In this document: positions 42,999 to 51,661 of the stretch, one piece after another | Layout: every line of letters starts with the position of its first letter | Position numbering within the stretch: the first letter of the stretch is position 1 | From: Anaerolineales bacterium | Lineage (GTDB): Bacteria > Chloroflexota > Anaerolineae > Anaerolineales > Villigracilaceae | Assembly (NCBI GenBank): GCA_020851785.1 | Contig: JADZCC010000044.1 | Location: 1-63,009 of the forward strand | Direction: 5' to 3' | Length of the DNA: 63,009 nucleotides | Notes under the pieces: generated by a model | The model's database searches: none | Told to the model about the DNA's origin: nothing | The model's input: only the letters and a program-made list of their open reading frames with translations | Translations under genes and position numbers: made by a program

Positions 42999-43433
42999 AT
43001 GAAAAAGTTAACCCTAATTTCCGCCCTTGCCTGCATTTTGCTTTCGGCCTGTAGCACGGCCGCAACGCCCACTTTGGACGCCACCTCCCCCGCTCCCAGC
43101 GATTACAGCCCCAGCCCGGCTGATTCGGCTTTGACGCGCGGACCCGCCTTCCTCGACGACGTGGAGTTATTAACGCTGGAAAGTTTCCCGCTCCAATTTT
43201 CGCTTCTCCTTAAAGGGAATTTACCCGACCCGTGTCATCAACTGCGCATTTCCGTCAGCCCGCCGAATGCGAATAATGAAATTCTGGTGGATGTTTATTC
43301 AGTGGCCGCTGAAGGCAAAATGTGCGCCCAAGTCTTGAGTCCGTTTGAAGCGAGCTATCCTTTGGGCAGTTTTCCAAGCGGTCATTACATCCTATTGGTG
43401 AATGGAACGCAGGAAGCGGAATTTGACGCGTAA
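42999..43433 (+). CDS. lipoprotein of unknown function, paralogue 2
   Basis: 144 aa from the ATG at 42999, chosen over 42996 because of GGAG spacing (4 nt). The lipobox LLSAC is followed by a Pro/Ser/Thr linker and the same domain as paralogue 1, including the two Cys (CHQLRISVSPPN and MCAQVLSPFEAS). Tandem duplication. The final stop lies 1 nt from the stop of the convergent ybaK gene. Confidence 0.8.
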   Translation: MKKLTLISALACILLSACSTAATPTLDATSPAPSDYSPSPADSALTRGPAFLDDVELLTLESFPLQFSLLLKGNLPDPCHQLRISVSPPNANNEILVDVYSVAAEGKMCAQVLSPFEASYPLGSFPSGHYILLVNGTQEAEFDA

Positions 43434-43907
43434 CTAAACTTTGCTGATCTTCCCAATTTTTGCATTAACCAGTTTGACCAAATCGGCAACCCTTAGCTGA
43501 ATGTTCAATCCGCGTTGCCCGCCGGAGATGTAAATCGTCTCATAAGATTCGCAATCGGCATCCATGACGACTTGAAAGCCTTTGTTGATTAACGCCAGCG
43601 GAGAGATGCCGCCCGCCTGCAAGCCGGTTATTCTTTCCGCTTCGTTTTGCGTGGGCAGGGACACTTTCTTCTCGCCTAAAAAGGAAGCCAGCAATTTTAA
43701 ATCCACAACGTGCGGGCCGGGGATCACGGCCAAAACCGGCTTGCCTTTTTCTCTCACGGTGACGATGGTTTTGAAGACCTGCGCTTCCGGCGCGTTGAGA
43801 ATTTGCGCGGCTTCCAGCGCGCCCAGTTTTTCAACCGGCAATTCGTGAGCGGTATAGTTTATTTTGTGCGAATCTAAAAAACGGGTGACGTTATTGACGA
43901 TGGGCAT
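43434..43907 (-). CDS. ybaK: YbaK/EbsC-type Cys-tRNA(Pro) deacylase
   Basis: 157 aa from the ATG at 43907 (the frame extends 2 codons to a TTG). The YbaK fold blocks VFKTIVTVREKGKPVLAVIPG and LQAGGISPLALINKGFQVVMD are present, including the lysine in FKT. It hydrolyses Cys-tRNA(Pro) made by mistake by prolyl-tRNA synthetase. TATAAT (plus 43914-43919, minus strand) ends 6 nt before the ATG, with no Shine-Dalgarno sequence; a leaderless mRNA is likely. Confidence 0.92.
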   Translation of the reverse strand: MPIVNNVTRFLDSHKINYTAHELPVEKLGALEAAQILNAPEAQVFKTIVTVREKGKPVLAVIPGPHVVDLKLLASFLGEKKVSLPTQNEAERITGLQAGGISPLALINKGFQVVMDADCESYETIYISGGQRGLNIQLRVADLVKLVNAKIGKISKV

Positions 43908-43913
43908 GCGCAA

Positions 43914-43984
43914 ATTATACCCGGCGGCTTAAAAGATGCAGAACGCTGAATCAAACGACGGTTAAAAAAGAAGCGGGGTACAAT
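43914..43984. promoter_or_regulatory. divergent -10 elements for ybaK and relA
   Basis: On the minus strand TATAAT (43914-43919) stands 6 nt before the ybaK ATG. On the plus strand TACAAT (43979-43984) stands 6 nt before the relA ATG. Both -35 regions are weak. The region is only 83 nt wide, so the two promoters face away from each other with their -35 zones back to back. Confidence 0.5.
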
Positions 43985-43990
43985 TCAGCC

Positions 43991-46213
43991 ATGAAAGGCG
44001 CAGACGCCATCCTCCCAGTTGAAAAATTGCTGGAACAACTTCCCGAAACCTATTCCGTCCAGGATCGCGAATTTGTCATTCGCGCTTACAACGTCGCCAA
44101 AGAGGCGCACCACGAACAGAAACGTCATTCTGGCGAGCCGTATATTACGCATTGCATCGCGGTGGCAAGCATCCTCGCGGAGTTGAACGTACCGCGCGAT
44201 GTGATCGTCGCCGGACTGCTCCATGATACGGTGGAAGATACGGACGTGACGCTGGCGGATATTCGCCGCGACTTTGGCGAACCTGTCAAAAACCTGGTGG
44301 ATGGGGTAACGAAATTATTGCAACTGCCGCGCGTTTCCCGCGGAGACCAACACGCCGAATCCGATTCAGCGGCGGAAGAAGCGCCGGCCGCTCCGGCCGC
44401 GTTTGGGCGTAAGGAGGATATGGCTTCTGAAGCGCTCCGTAAAACGTTCCTCGCCATGGGCGAAGACGTGCGCGTGGTGTTGATTAAACTGGCCGACCGC
44501 CTGCATAACATGCGCACGCTGGGCCACATGCCAGAACATAAGCGCAAACGAATTGCCCAACAGACGCTCGATATTTTTGCGCCGCTGGCGAACCGCCTCG
44601 GCATCTGGCAATTAAAGTGGGAATTGGAAGACCTGGCCTTTCGGTATGTGAATCCCGAAAAATATAAGGAAATTGCCGAACAGTTGGACGGAAAGCGGCC
44701 CGACCGTGAAGCCCAAATGGAAGCAATTAAAACCAATTTGAGCAAACTGCTCGAAAAGAACAACATCACCGCGGAAATCAGCGGCAGGCCTAAGCACATT
44801 TATTCGATCTACAAAAAGATGACGAAGAAGGACAAGCCCTTCGACATGGTACGCGACGTACGCGCTGTGCGCCTGATCGTGCCGGACGTGATTTCGTGCT
44901 ATGCCGCGCTGGGAGTCATTCACACCACCTGGCGGCCGCTCCGCGATGAGTTTGACGATTACATCGCCGCGCCGAAGGATAATTTTTATCAATCCCTGCA
45001 CACGGCCGTCATGTACGACGATAAACGCCCGCTGGAAGTGCAAATTCGCACCCGCGAAATGCACATGAACGCCGAATACGGCATTGCCGCGCACTGGCTT
45101 TATAAAGAAGGAAGCAAGCAACAAGCCAACAAAAATTACGAACAGCGGGTGAACACCCTGCGTTCGATGATGGAATGGCGCTCGGAAGTGAACGACGCGA
45201 CGGAATTTGTCGAATCCATGCAGAGCGACGTCTTTCAAGACCGCGTATACATCTTCACCCCACGCGGCGACATCATTGACCTGCCCGCCAATTCCACGCC
45301 GATTGATTTCGCCTATCAAGTCCACACCGACATCGGGCATCGCTGTCGCGGCGCGCGCATCAACGGCAAACTTGTGCCTTTGTACCATGAGCTAAAAACC
45401 GGCGACCAGGTTGAAATCCTCACCACCAAACGCGGCGGCCCCAGCCGCGACTGGCTTAACCCAAACCTCGGGCTGGTGAAAACTTCGCGCGCCCGGGCCA
45501 AGATCAAAAACTGGTTCAAAAAACAGCAAGACGAGCAAAATCTGGCGCAGGGTCGCACCGTCATTGAAAGAGAAATTCAGCGGCTGGGCCTCAAAGACCA
45601 AAATTACGACGATCTCGCGCGCCAGTTGGGCTACAAAACGCACAACGATTTTTTCATTGACCTCGGACGCGGCGACCTTGCGCTCACCAAAGTCATCCGC
45701 GAGTTGGCCGAATCTGACGAAAACCAGGAAATCCTCAATCGCATTGGCGGGCCGCTTCCAGACGCCACCTCCACCAACGCGATTGAAGTGGTGGGCCTCA
45801 AGGGGATGCTCTCCAACATGGCCAAATGTTGCAACCCCATGCCCGGCGACCAAATTGTCGGCTACATCACTCGCGGGCGCGGCGCAACCATCCACCGTCA
45901 AGATTGCCCGAACATCCTCAACACCGAAGACCGCGAGCGCCTGCTTCAAGTGGGCTGGGGACACATGGAAAGGACCTATCCCGTGCCGATCAAAATTCGG
46001 GCGTACGACCGACAAGGCCTCACCAGCGACATCACCACGCTCCTCAACGGCGAAGGCGTCAACATCCTGGATATCAACGTCGGCGTCAACAAAAGCCTGG
46101 CCGAACTAAAACTGATTGTCGAAGTCAAAAACATCACCCACTTAAGCCGCATCCTCACGCGCATTGAAAACCTGCCCAACGTCTTGGAAGCCGTCCGCAC
46201 CAACCCGGGTTAA
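43991..46213 (+). CDS. relA: bifunctional (p)ppGpp synthetase/hydrolase (RelA/SpoT)
   Basis: 740 aa. The HD hydrolase domain (H54, H78-D79 in LLHDTVEDTD, KLADRLHNMRT) is intact, as are the synthetase block (PFDMVRDVRAVRLI, NFYQSLHTAV, EVQIRTREMHMNAEYGIAAHW), TGS (VYIFTPRGDIIDLP) and a C-terminal ACT domain. It should therefore both make and break (p)ppGpp and be tied to ribosomes. An Ala/Pro/Glu-rich insert (about 114-145, SAAEEAPAAPAAFG) interrupts the HD domain. TACAAT ends 6 nt before the ATG. Confidence 0.95.
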   Translation: MKGADAILPVEKLLEQLPETYSVQDREFVIRAYNVAKEAHHEQKRHSGEPYITHCIAVASILAELNVPRDVIVAGLLHDTVEDTDVTLADIRRDFGEPVKNLVDGVTKLLQLPRVSRGDQHAESDSAAEEAPAAPAAFGRKEDMASEALRKTFLAMGEDVRVVLIKLADRLHNMRTLGHMPEHKRKRIAQQTLDIFAPLANRLGIWQLKWELEDLAFRYVNPEKYKEIAEQLDGKRPDREAQMEAIKTNLSKLLEKNNITAEISGRPKHIYSIYKKMTKKDKPFDMVRDVRAVRLIVPDVISCYAALGVIHTTWRPLRDEFDDYIAAPKDNFYQSLHTAVMYDDKRPLEVQIRTREMHMNAEYGIAAHWLYKEGSKQQANKNYEQRVNTLRSMMEWRSEVNDATEFVESMQSDVFQDRVYIFTPRGDIIDLPANSTPIDFAYQVHTDIGHRCRGARINGKLVPLYHELKTGDQVEILTTKRGGPSRDWLNPNLGLVKTSRARAKIKNWFKKQQDEQNLAQGRTVIEREIQRLGLKDQNYDDLARQLGYKTHNDFFIDLGRGDLALTKVIRELAESDENQEILNRIGGPLPDATSTNAIEVVGLKGMLSNMAKCCNPMPGDQIVGYITRGRGATIHRQDCPNILNTEDRERLLQVGWGHMERTYPVPIKIRAYDRQGLTSDITTLLNGEGVNILDINVGVNKSLAELKLIVEVKNITHLSRILTRIENLPNVLEAVRTNPG

Positions 46214-46270
46214 CGTTCGGTTAGTCTTTCAAAATCAAAAGGGGAATACGTTATAATCGCGCCGCTTCAA

Positions 46271-47485
46271 ATGTTATCGGTAGCCGAAGCGCGTCAGCGC
46301 ATCCTTGCCCATTTTCAACCCACCGCAACAGAAACCATCCCACTGATTGCTTCATTCCGCCGCGTATTAGCGTCAGAGATGGCCGCCACGCACGATCTCC
46401 CCCCATTTGACAATTCATCCATGGATGGCTTCGCCATTCGCGCAGAAGATTCCAACGCCGCTCCCCTAACCCTAAGCGTGGTCGCCGACATCCCGGCCGG
46501 GTCCACGCCGAAAGCGCTCCTCGCGCCTGGCCAGGCCGCGCGGATTATGACCGGCGCGCCCATGCCGCAAGGCGCCAATGCCGTCGTCCCCGTGGAAGAC
46601 ACAGACTTCAACTCCAGAGAAGCGGGCGCGCCTGCCCCTCAAAATGTTTCTTTTAATAGGAAAGTAACCGCGGGAGAAAACGTCCGCCCGCAAGGCATGG
46701 ACGTTCGCGCCGGAGAAACCATCCTGCAAAAAGGTTGCACGCTCAAAGCGCAAGACCTCGGCCTGCTGGCTTCGTTGGGCGTTTCGCAAGTACCTGTCCA
46801 TAAAAAGCCGCGCGTGGCGCTCCTCTCTTCGGGCAATGAGTTAACGCCGATTGACCAGCCGCTGGAAAGCGGAAAAATTTACGACGCAAATACGTACCTG
46901 CTCGCCGCCTTGCTCGAAAACGCGGGCGCGGAAGTTCTGCGGCTGGGCGTGGCTCAGGATACGCGCGAATCAGTTTCAGAATTATTTGAAAAAGCCGTCG
47001 CTGAAAAAGCGGATTTGATCCTCTCTTCGGCCGGGGTGAGCGTGGGCGCGTTTGACTATGTTAAAGAAGTCATTGAATTGCAAGGCAATTTGGATTTCTG
47101 GCGTGTTAACATGCGACCCGGAAAACCGCTGGCCTTTGGCCGTTATCGCGGAATCAATTTCATCGGCTTGCCGGGCAATCCGGTTTCTGCGTTCGTCGGG
47201 TTTACGCTCTTCGTTCGGGAAGCGCTACGGGCGTTGAGCGGCTGTTCGGACGGGAGTCAGCTCAAAGTTAAAGTAAGAAGCGTGGAAGAAATCGAATCCG
47301 ATGGGCGTGAAAGTTATCTGCGGGTCAAACTCCGCGAAGAAAATGGACATTTTTGGGCCACGCCAAGCGGGCATCAAGGCTCAGCCAACCTGCTCGCGCT
47401 CACCCAAGCGGACGCTTTACTTATTATTCCCGCTGGTGTAAAATGCGTGCCTGCTGGTCAGGAAGTGGAAGCCATCCTTTTATGA
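46271..47485 (+). CDS. moeA: molybdopterin molybdenumtransferase
   Basis: 404 aa in the MoeA layout: start LSVAEARQRILAHFQP, substrate block PPFDNSSMDGFAIR, the MPT-binding ATMGAGP-like IMTGAPMPQGANAVVPVED, GNEL, and the C-terminal domain with GLPGNPVSAFVGFTLFV. It inserts molybdenum into molybdopterin-AMP. No other molybdenum cofactor gene is nearby. TATAAT (46252-46257) lies 13 nt before the ATG, giving a leader of only about 6 nt. Confidence 0.95.
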   Translation: MLSVAEARQRILAHFQPTATETIPLIASFRRVLASEMAATHDLPPFDNSSMDGFAIRAEDSNAAPLTLSVVADIPAGSTPKALLAPGQAARIMTGAPMPQGANAVVPVEDTDFNSREAGAPAPQNVSFNRKVTAGENVRPQGMDVRAGETILQKGCTLKAQDLGLLASLGVSQVPVHKKPRVALLSSGNELTPIDQPLESGKIYDANTYLLAALLENAGAEVLRLGVAQDTRESVSELFEKAVAEKADLILSSAGVSVGAFDYVKEVIELQGNLDFWRVNMRPGKPLAFGRYRGINFIGLPGNPVSAFVGFTLFVREALRALSGCSDGSQLKVKVRSVEEIESDGRESYLRVKLREENGHFWATPSGHQGSANLLALTQADALLIIPAGVKCVPAGQEVEAILL

Positions 47486-47491
47486 GGTCTC

Positions 47492-47926
47492 ATGGATAAA
47501 TGGTTCTATCGCGCGTCTGTCGCGTTGGTCGTTATAGGTTTAGCGGTTTCAATTTACATGACCATTTATAAAGAAACCGGCAACGACAACATGTGTCTGG
47601 GGAGCGGCGATTGCAGTACGGTGGTGCATAGCCGGTATTCAGAGGTGAATGATTTCCTAACCGTTCCAGAATTTGGAATATTGGGTTTCCTCGCCCTGCT
47701 TGGCTTGTTGGCTTTTGAATCGCGCTCTAACTTTCTTCAAACCAACGGCTCGACGCTGTTCTTTGGAATCGCGCTCATCGGCTTTCTGTTTACGCTCTGG
47801 CTGATTTACATCGAGGTTGTATTAATCAAAGCCTTCTGCCCGTTTTGTCTCACCACCCAAAGCTCCATGATTTTGATTTTTATCCTGTCCATCGTTCGCC
47901 TAAAGCGACAACCACAAATTGATTAG
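47492..47926 (+). CDS. vitamin K epoxide reductase (VKOR) family protein
   Basis: 144 aa, four membrane segments. The two redox pairs of the family are present: C35 with C41 (DNMCLGSGDCSTV) and C116-x2-C119 (AFCPFCLTTQS). It re-oxidises a disulfide-introducing partner (DsbA-like or fused thioredoxin) using quinone. No such partner is fused or adjacent, but a four-cysteine protein is encoded 13 nt downstream. It follows moeA by 6 nt. Confidence 0.92.
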   Translation: MDKWFYRASVALVVIGLAVSIYMTIYKETGNDNMCLGSGDCSTVVHSRYSEVNDFLTVPEFGILGFLALLGLLAFESRSNFLQTNGSTLFFGIALIGFLFTLWLIYIEVVLIKAFCPFCLTTQSSMILIFILSIVRLKRQPQID

Positions 47927-47938
47927 GAGGAAGCAGAG

Positions 47939-48160
47939 ATGCCCCGGATTAAGTGTCACTATGTAGATTGTGTGTTTCTCGATGAAGGAATTTGCTCCGC
48001 CGCCGCCGTGGAGATTGACCCCGACGAAGGTTGTAAGACCTATTCCCCCATCGAAGGCGCGGCAGAACAAGATGATTGGGATGAGGAAGAAGAAAGCGAA
48101 GAATGGGAAGAAGACGAAGAAGACGATGACGATTGGGAAGACGACGAAGAAGATATTTAA
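47939..48160 (+). CDS. small acidic four-cysteine protein
   Basis: 73 aa. Residues 1-35 hold C6, C11, C19 and C32 (KCHYVDCVF, GICSAAAVEID, GCKTY), a spacing that resembles small metal- or disulfide-bearing domains such as DUF1540. Residues 43-73 are almost all Asp/Glu/Trp. AGGAGG sits before the ATG. There is no signal peptide. A strong terminator ends the operon just after it. The function is unknown; adjacency to VKOR suggests a redox or metal role, by inference only. Confidence 0.75.
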   Translation: MPRIKCHYVDCVFLDEGICSAAAVEIDPDEGCKTYSPIEGAAEQDDWDEEEESEEWEEDEEDDDDWEDDEEDI

Positions 48161-48193
48161 CCCGCTTCCCGCCTAGCTGAAAATTGAATCTTT

Positions 48194-48244
48194 AGCCCGC
48201 CCAGCCGACTCGTGAACGAGCAGACTGGGCGGGCTTTTTATTTA
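48194..48244. terminator. intrinsic terminator
   Basis: AGCCCGCCCAG (48194-48204) pairs with CTGGGCGGGCT (48225-48235), enclosing an inner CTCG-TGAA-CGAG hairpin; TTTTTATTTAA follows. It ends the moeA-VKOR transcript and may also serve the convergent KAS III-like gene. Confidence 0.93.
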
Positions 48245-48261
48245 ATGTTAACGGGAACTGT

Positions 48262-49509
48262 TTACTTCCCCATCGAAACGGCCATCACGTCGTAATACGT
48301 TCCGGCGCCGAAGCCGTCGAAGAGGATGTGGTCGCCGAGGTGAATGTTCGGCAGTTGGCGCAGGAGGGCGATGATGTTGGAGGCGGCGCTGACGTTGCCG
48401 AAGTCGCTTAACGTCCACGGCATGGGGAATTCAATGCCCAATTTGGAAAGGTGCTTGGCCTTCAGCGCATTGATTTTGTAATTAGCGTGATGCACAATGC
48501 CCATTTTAATAGGCTGACCCGGGTTGCCGAGGCGATCCACCATCAGGGCCTGATATTCGTTGTACACGTCCGTCACGACTTGCACGCCGGTGCGGACAAA
48601 TAACTTGACCATGCCCATCAGCCCGGCCATTTCAATCGACTCGCCATTGGCGGGTTCGTGCATTAAACCGGCGATGCGAATGTGATCCTGGTTTTCCTGA
48701 ATCACATCTACCAGCGTGTGTTCAGCCGCGCTTAATTTGGAGTGCGGGTAATACATGCGTACGGCCAACAGGCCGTCTTCGTCGTAGGTTTCAAAACTTT
48801 TACCAACAATCAGCTTGATGGTTTCGTTTGGAACGACACCAATCACGCCCATGCCGTTCCCAAACAATTGCAAGGCATTCTTGTCGCTCACGCCGCTGGT
48901 AAAGCGGCTTAAGCCTTCAATGCCGCCAACCAAAACCTTCTTGCCTTTGAGGTGATCGGCAATGTTTAATTGCCCGGGCTTGGAAAGGCTGGGGTTCAGA
49001 GTCAGATGCAGGGCGGCCATGGAGCCGTCGCAGGCTTTATGCACGCTGACTTTTAATGCCGTCTCTGGAATGCCAGCGAGGCGCGAAATCTGCACGACGT
49101 AATCATCTGAAACCGGGCCGCTCATGCCGATCAGCACGCCTTCCACTTCGGAGGCGTCCCAGTCGCAGGTTTGCAAGGCCTTCTTCAACAGCCGCGAACC
49201 AACTTCCAATTCCAACTTGAGATGATCTTCAGGGGTTAAAATGGGGATATGTTGACGAGAGTTGAAACCCAAATCCGACAGGTTTAAAATATCTTCCGCG
49301 CTTAATGCAACGCCCAAACGCTTCTCTAAAAAAGAAGGCATGGATGAGTTATTGTAACTATCGCCCCAAGAGCCATAAGCGCCGCCCAGTCCCAATTCGG
49401 CGCTGAAGACGCTCTCAATGCCAATTGGAATTCCGCCGCCAATCGGGATGATTTCCTGCTCCACGCCCGGGCGTTCGTAAAATGACAACGCTTGCTTTTC
49501 TTCAGACAT
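48262..49509 (-). CDS. 3-oxoacyl-ACP synthase III-like (KAS III fold) protein
   Basis: 415 aa from the ATG at 49509 (AAGGAG 5 nt upstream). The catalytic set fits FabH: Cys160 in VHKACDGSMAALH, His in GIVHHANYKINAL (the usual HQAN reads HHAN), and Asn in FGNVSAASN (residue 372). It is about 90 residues longer than FabH, with an N-terminal extension and a loop insert. No fatty acid or polyketide genes are adjacent. A starter-unit or beta-lactone/hydrocarbon-type condensing role is possible; the substrate is unknown. Confidence 0.82.
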   Translation of the reverse strand: MSEEKQALSFYERPGVEQEIIPIGGGIPIGIESVFSAELGLGGAYGSWGDSYNNSSMPSFLEKRLGVALSAEDILNLSDLGFNSRQHIPILTPEDHLKLELEVGSRLLKKALQTCDWDASEVEGVLIGMSGPVSDDYVVQISRLAGIPETALKVSVHKACDGSMAALHLTLNPSLSKPGQLNIADHLKGKKVLVGGIEGLSRFTSGVSDKNALQLFGNGMGVIGVVPNETIKLIVGKSFETYDEDGLLAVRMYYPHSKLSAAEHTLVDVIQENQDHIRIAGLMHEPANGESIEMAGLMGMVKLFVRTGVQVVTDVYNEYQALMVDRLGNPGQPIKMGIVHHANYKINALKAKHLSKLGIEFPMPWTLSDFGNVSAASNIIALLRQLPNIHLGDHILFDGFGAGTYYDVMAVSMGK

Positions 49510-49618
49510 AATTTCTCCTTTTCTTTCTAAAACGTGATACCTTAACACAGTATAACCCTAAAAGCCCGCCAGCGATGCTCTGCTGTGGAAAAAAATCTCT
49601 GCCTTTCAAGGAGTTGCC

Positions 49619-50050
49619 ATGCGCCCAGACTGGGATTCTTATTTTATGAAGATCGCCTATGCCGTTTCAGAAAGAAGCACGTGCGACCGCGCGCTGGTCG
49701 GATGCGTGTTGGTTTTGGATAAGCGCATCCTCACCACCGGCTTCAACGGCTCGCCCGCCGGGCAGGAGCATTGCGACGAAGCCGGTCATCTCATGGTGGA
49801 CGGGCATTGCGTTCGCACCATTCACGCCGAAACCAACGCCATCATCCAGGCCGCCCTGCATGGCATTTCCACCAGAGGCGCAACTTGTTATGTTACGCAT
49901 TTGCCCTGCATCAACTGCACCAAGGTCTTAATCAATGCGGGCGTCACGCGGATCGTCTATCACGTTGCTTATCGCAAAGATGAAAATGCCGAGAAATTTC
50001 TCAAGTCCGCAAAAATTGAGTTAACCCAATCCGAGTTTTCGCCAGAATAA
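49619..50050 (+). CDS. dCMP deaminase family protein (ComEB-like)
   Basis: 143 aa. The zinc site is H69-A-E71 (HAETNAI) with C97-x2-C100 (PCINC). The N-terminal half has SERSTCDRALVGCVLV and the substrate loop GFNGSPAG, typical of deoxycytidylate deaminases. It makes dUMP from dCMP for thymidylate synthesis. AAGGAG lies before the ATG. It ends 2 nt before the stop of the convergent HTH gene. Confidence 0.9.
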   Translation: MRPDWDSYFMKIAYAVSERSTCDRALVGCVLVLDKRILTTGFNGSPAGQEHCDEAGHLMVDGHCVRTIHAETNAIIQAALHGISTRGATCYVTHLPCINCTKVLINAGVTRIVYHVAYRKDENAEKFLKSAKIELTQSEFSPE

Positions 50051-50052
50051 AC

Positions 50053-50637
50053 TTACGCAACTTGAAACACAAACGGGCAAGCTCCATACGGTTCAGCCTC
50101 ACGCCGCTCAATTTGTAAAATCTCACGCCCCAGCGCCCGCCGCAAAATCAGCGCGTCCATCTGGCACAAGTTGGGGTGTCCCTGCAAAACTTTGGCGTAT
50201 GGGCAATGCCCAAAGATCAGACGCGGGCCCGCCATGCCAGCCTCCCAGCGCGCTTGATAATTCATCTCATTTAATTTCTCGATGAGCAAGGCCAGCCGTT
50301 TTTGAAGCGTCAGATTTGCAAACGCTTCGGCGTTCATCAGTTGGCCGGCCAACGCTTCCATTTTCAACTTTGGGCCTGCCACAACAAAAAGGGCCTGGGT
50401 CAACGCCGATAGATTATCCCCCACACTGTTTTCAGACAGCGCGTACTTCTTCTCTGGCCGGCCGCGTTCCGTGCGGCGCTGAACGGCAATCAACTCCACG
50501 CGTCCGTCCGCGCACAAGACAGAAAGGTGATGGCGCACGTTGGGCGCGGACATTTTCAAGGCCCGCGCAAGTTCGCGCGCCGAAGCCAAGCGATTCTTCT
50601 TTAAGTGAGCGAGGATTTTCTTTCTAGCGAGCGCCAT
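50053..50637 (-). CDS. winged-helix regulator with C-terminal cysteines (COG2345/SufR-like)
   Basis: 194 aa. The N-terminal HTH (about 15-75, SARELARALKMSAPNVRHHLSVL and GRPEKKYAL) is followed by a domain containing three cysteines: C145, C158 (12 residues apart), and C187. SufR of cyanobacteria uses such cysteines to bind an iron-sulfur cluster; only three of the four are here, so cluster binding is uncertain. It is divergent from the iscX-nuo operon with 189 nt between, and may control it. Confidence 0.85.
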   Translation of the reverse strand: MALARKKILAHLKKNRLASARELARALKMSAPNVRHHLSVLCADGRVELIAVQRRTERGRPEKKYALSENSVGDNLSALTQALFVVAGPKLKMEALAGQLMNAEAFANLTLQKRLALLIEKLNEMNYQARWEAGMAGPRLIFGHCPYAKVLQGHPNLCQMDALILRRALGREILQIERREAEPYGACPFVFQVA

Positions 50638-50749
50638 GAGCGTAGCAAAGGCCTTTCGAAACAGGACCAGCCATCCGCTTAGAAAGCGGCGAGGGTTTCA
50701 TCTACGAAGCGATTATACCGCCCATCTCATTTTTACAAATATATTTTTG

Positions 50750-50787
50750 CATAATTATGTTGACTTTCAAATTCAGCGTGCTATAAT
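50750..50787 (+). promoter_or_regulatory. promoter of the iscX-nuo operon with adjacent palindrome
   Basis: TTGACT (50760-50765), 16 nt, TATAAT (50782-50787). CATAATTATG, a perfect 10-bp palindrome, lies directly upstream (50750-50759) and is a candidate operator. The gene-free region 50638-50826 is AT-rich around it, including the AT-rich tract TACAAATATATTTTTG. Confidence 0.7.
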
Positions 50788-50826
50788 CTGCGCCAGAGAT
50801 TCGCAAAGCTCGCTTTTATTTATAGT

Positions 50827-51036
50827 ATGACTCTGACCTGGGAAGCTAGTTACGGAATTGCGCTGGAATTACGCAGGCGTCATCAAGAAGTCAATCTTGA
50901 CGAAGTTTCGCTCGGCCAAATTTATCGGTGGGTTTTGGAACTTCCCGAATTTGAAGACGACCCGGCGTTAGCCAACGACGATATTTTGAAATCAATTTAT
51001 CTGGAGTGGTACGAGGAGCATATTCATGGAACCTGA
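50827..51036 (+). CDS. iscX: IscX-like iron-sulfur assembly protein
   Basis: 69 aa. It matches the IscX pattern across its whole length: short TW start, a helix ending before [11 protein letters not shown], then [18 protein letters not shown] and LEWYEE, with the acidic face that binds IscS and iron. IscX modulates cysteine desulfurase activity. It overlaps nuoB by 11 nt, so it is produced with complex I subunits rather than with an isc operon. Confidence 0.88.
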   Translation: MTLTWEASYGIALELRRRHQEVNLDEVSLGQIYRWVLELPEFEDDPALANDDILKSIYLEWYEEHIHGT

Positions 51037-51661
51037 GTCTTTAAGTTTACCCAACTACAACATTCCCGAAGATTTGCAACATATCGTGGCCGTCACCACG
51101 CTGGAGCGCCTCTACAACTGGGGGCGGCGCTCTTCGGTTTGGCCGCTGATGTTTGGGCTGGCCTGTTGCGCGATTGAGATGATCGCCGCGCAAACCGCGC
51201 GCTACGATCTGGCGCGCTTCGGCATGGAAGTGATGCGCCCCACGCCGCGCCAGGCCGACATGCTCCTCGTCTCCGGCACCGTCACGAAAAAAATGTTGCC
51301 CGCGATCATCCGTTTATATAATCAAATGCCCGAGCCAAAATATGTGGTGGCCATGGGCGCGTGCGCTTCGAGCGGCGGGCCTTTCAAAGAAGGTTATAAC
51401 GTGGTGGCTGGAATTGATAAATTTTTGCCGGTGGATGTGTACGTCCCCGGTTGCCCGCCCACGCCGCAGGCTCTAATTGCAGGCTTAATCAAACTGCAGG
51501 AAAAAATTGACAAGCAAAAGTTCAAAACTTCGCGCTGGTATCAAAAAGGCAAAACCGACCCGAACTATGTGCCCATGCCCATTTTAGGGCCGGATCTAAT
51601 TGACGTGCGCCGCAATGAAGAATTTAAACGCGCCGCCGCCAACCCGGGAGGCGAAGCGTGA
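51026..51661 (+). CDS. nuoB: NADH-quinone oxidoreductase subunit B
   Basis: 211 aa. The cluster N2 cysteines are present: [18 protein letters not shown] and PGCPPTP. It carries the terminal [4Fe-4S] cluster N2 next to the quinone site. The C-terminal extension of about 40 residues is slightly longer than usual. It overlaps nuoCD by 4 nt. Confidence 0.96.
   Translation: MEPESLSLPNYNIPEDLQHIVAVTTLERLYNWGRRSSVWPLMFGLACCAIEMIAAQTARYDLARFGMEVMRPTPRQADMLLVSGTVTKKMLPAIIRLYNQMPEPKYVVAMGACASSGGPFKEGYNVVAGIDKFLPVDVYVPGCPPTPQALIAGLIKLQEKIDKQKFKTSRWYQKGKTDPNYVPMPILGPDLIDVRRNEEFKRAAANPGGEA

Noticed and set aside
44612..45388. Long open frame (258 codons) on the minus strand opposite relA
   Set aside because: It lies fully inside the well-supported relA gene, has no homology that I recognise, and follows from the codon bias of the real strand.
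45392..46015. Open frame of 207 codons opposite the relA C-terminal half
   Set aside because: Antisense shadow of TGS/ACT coding DNA, without a start site.
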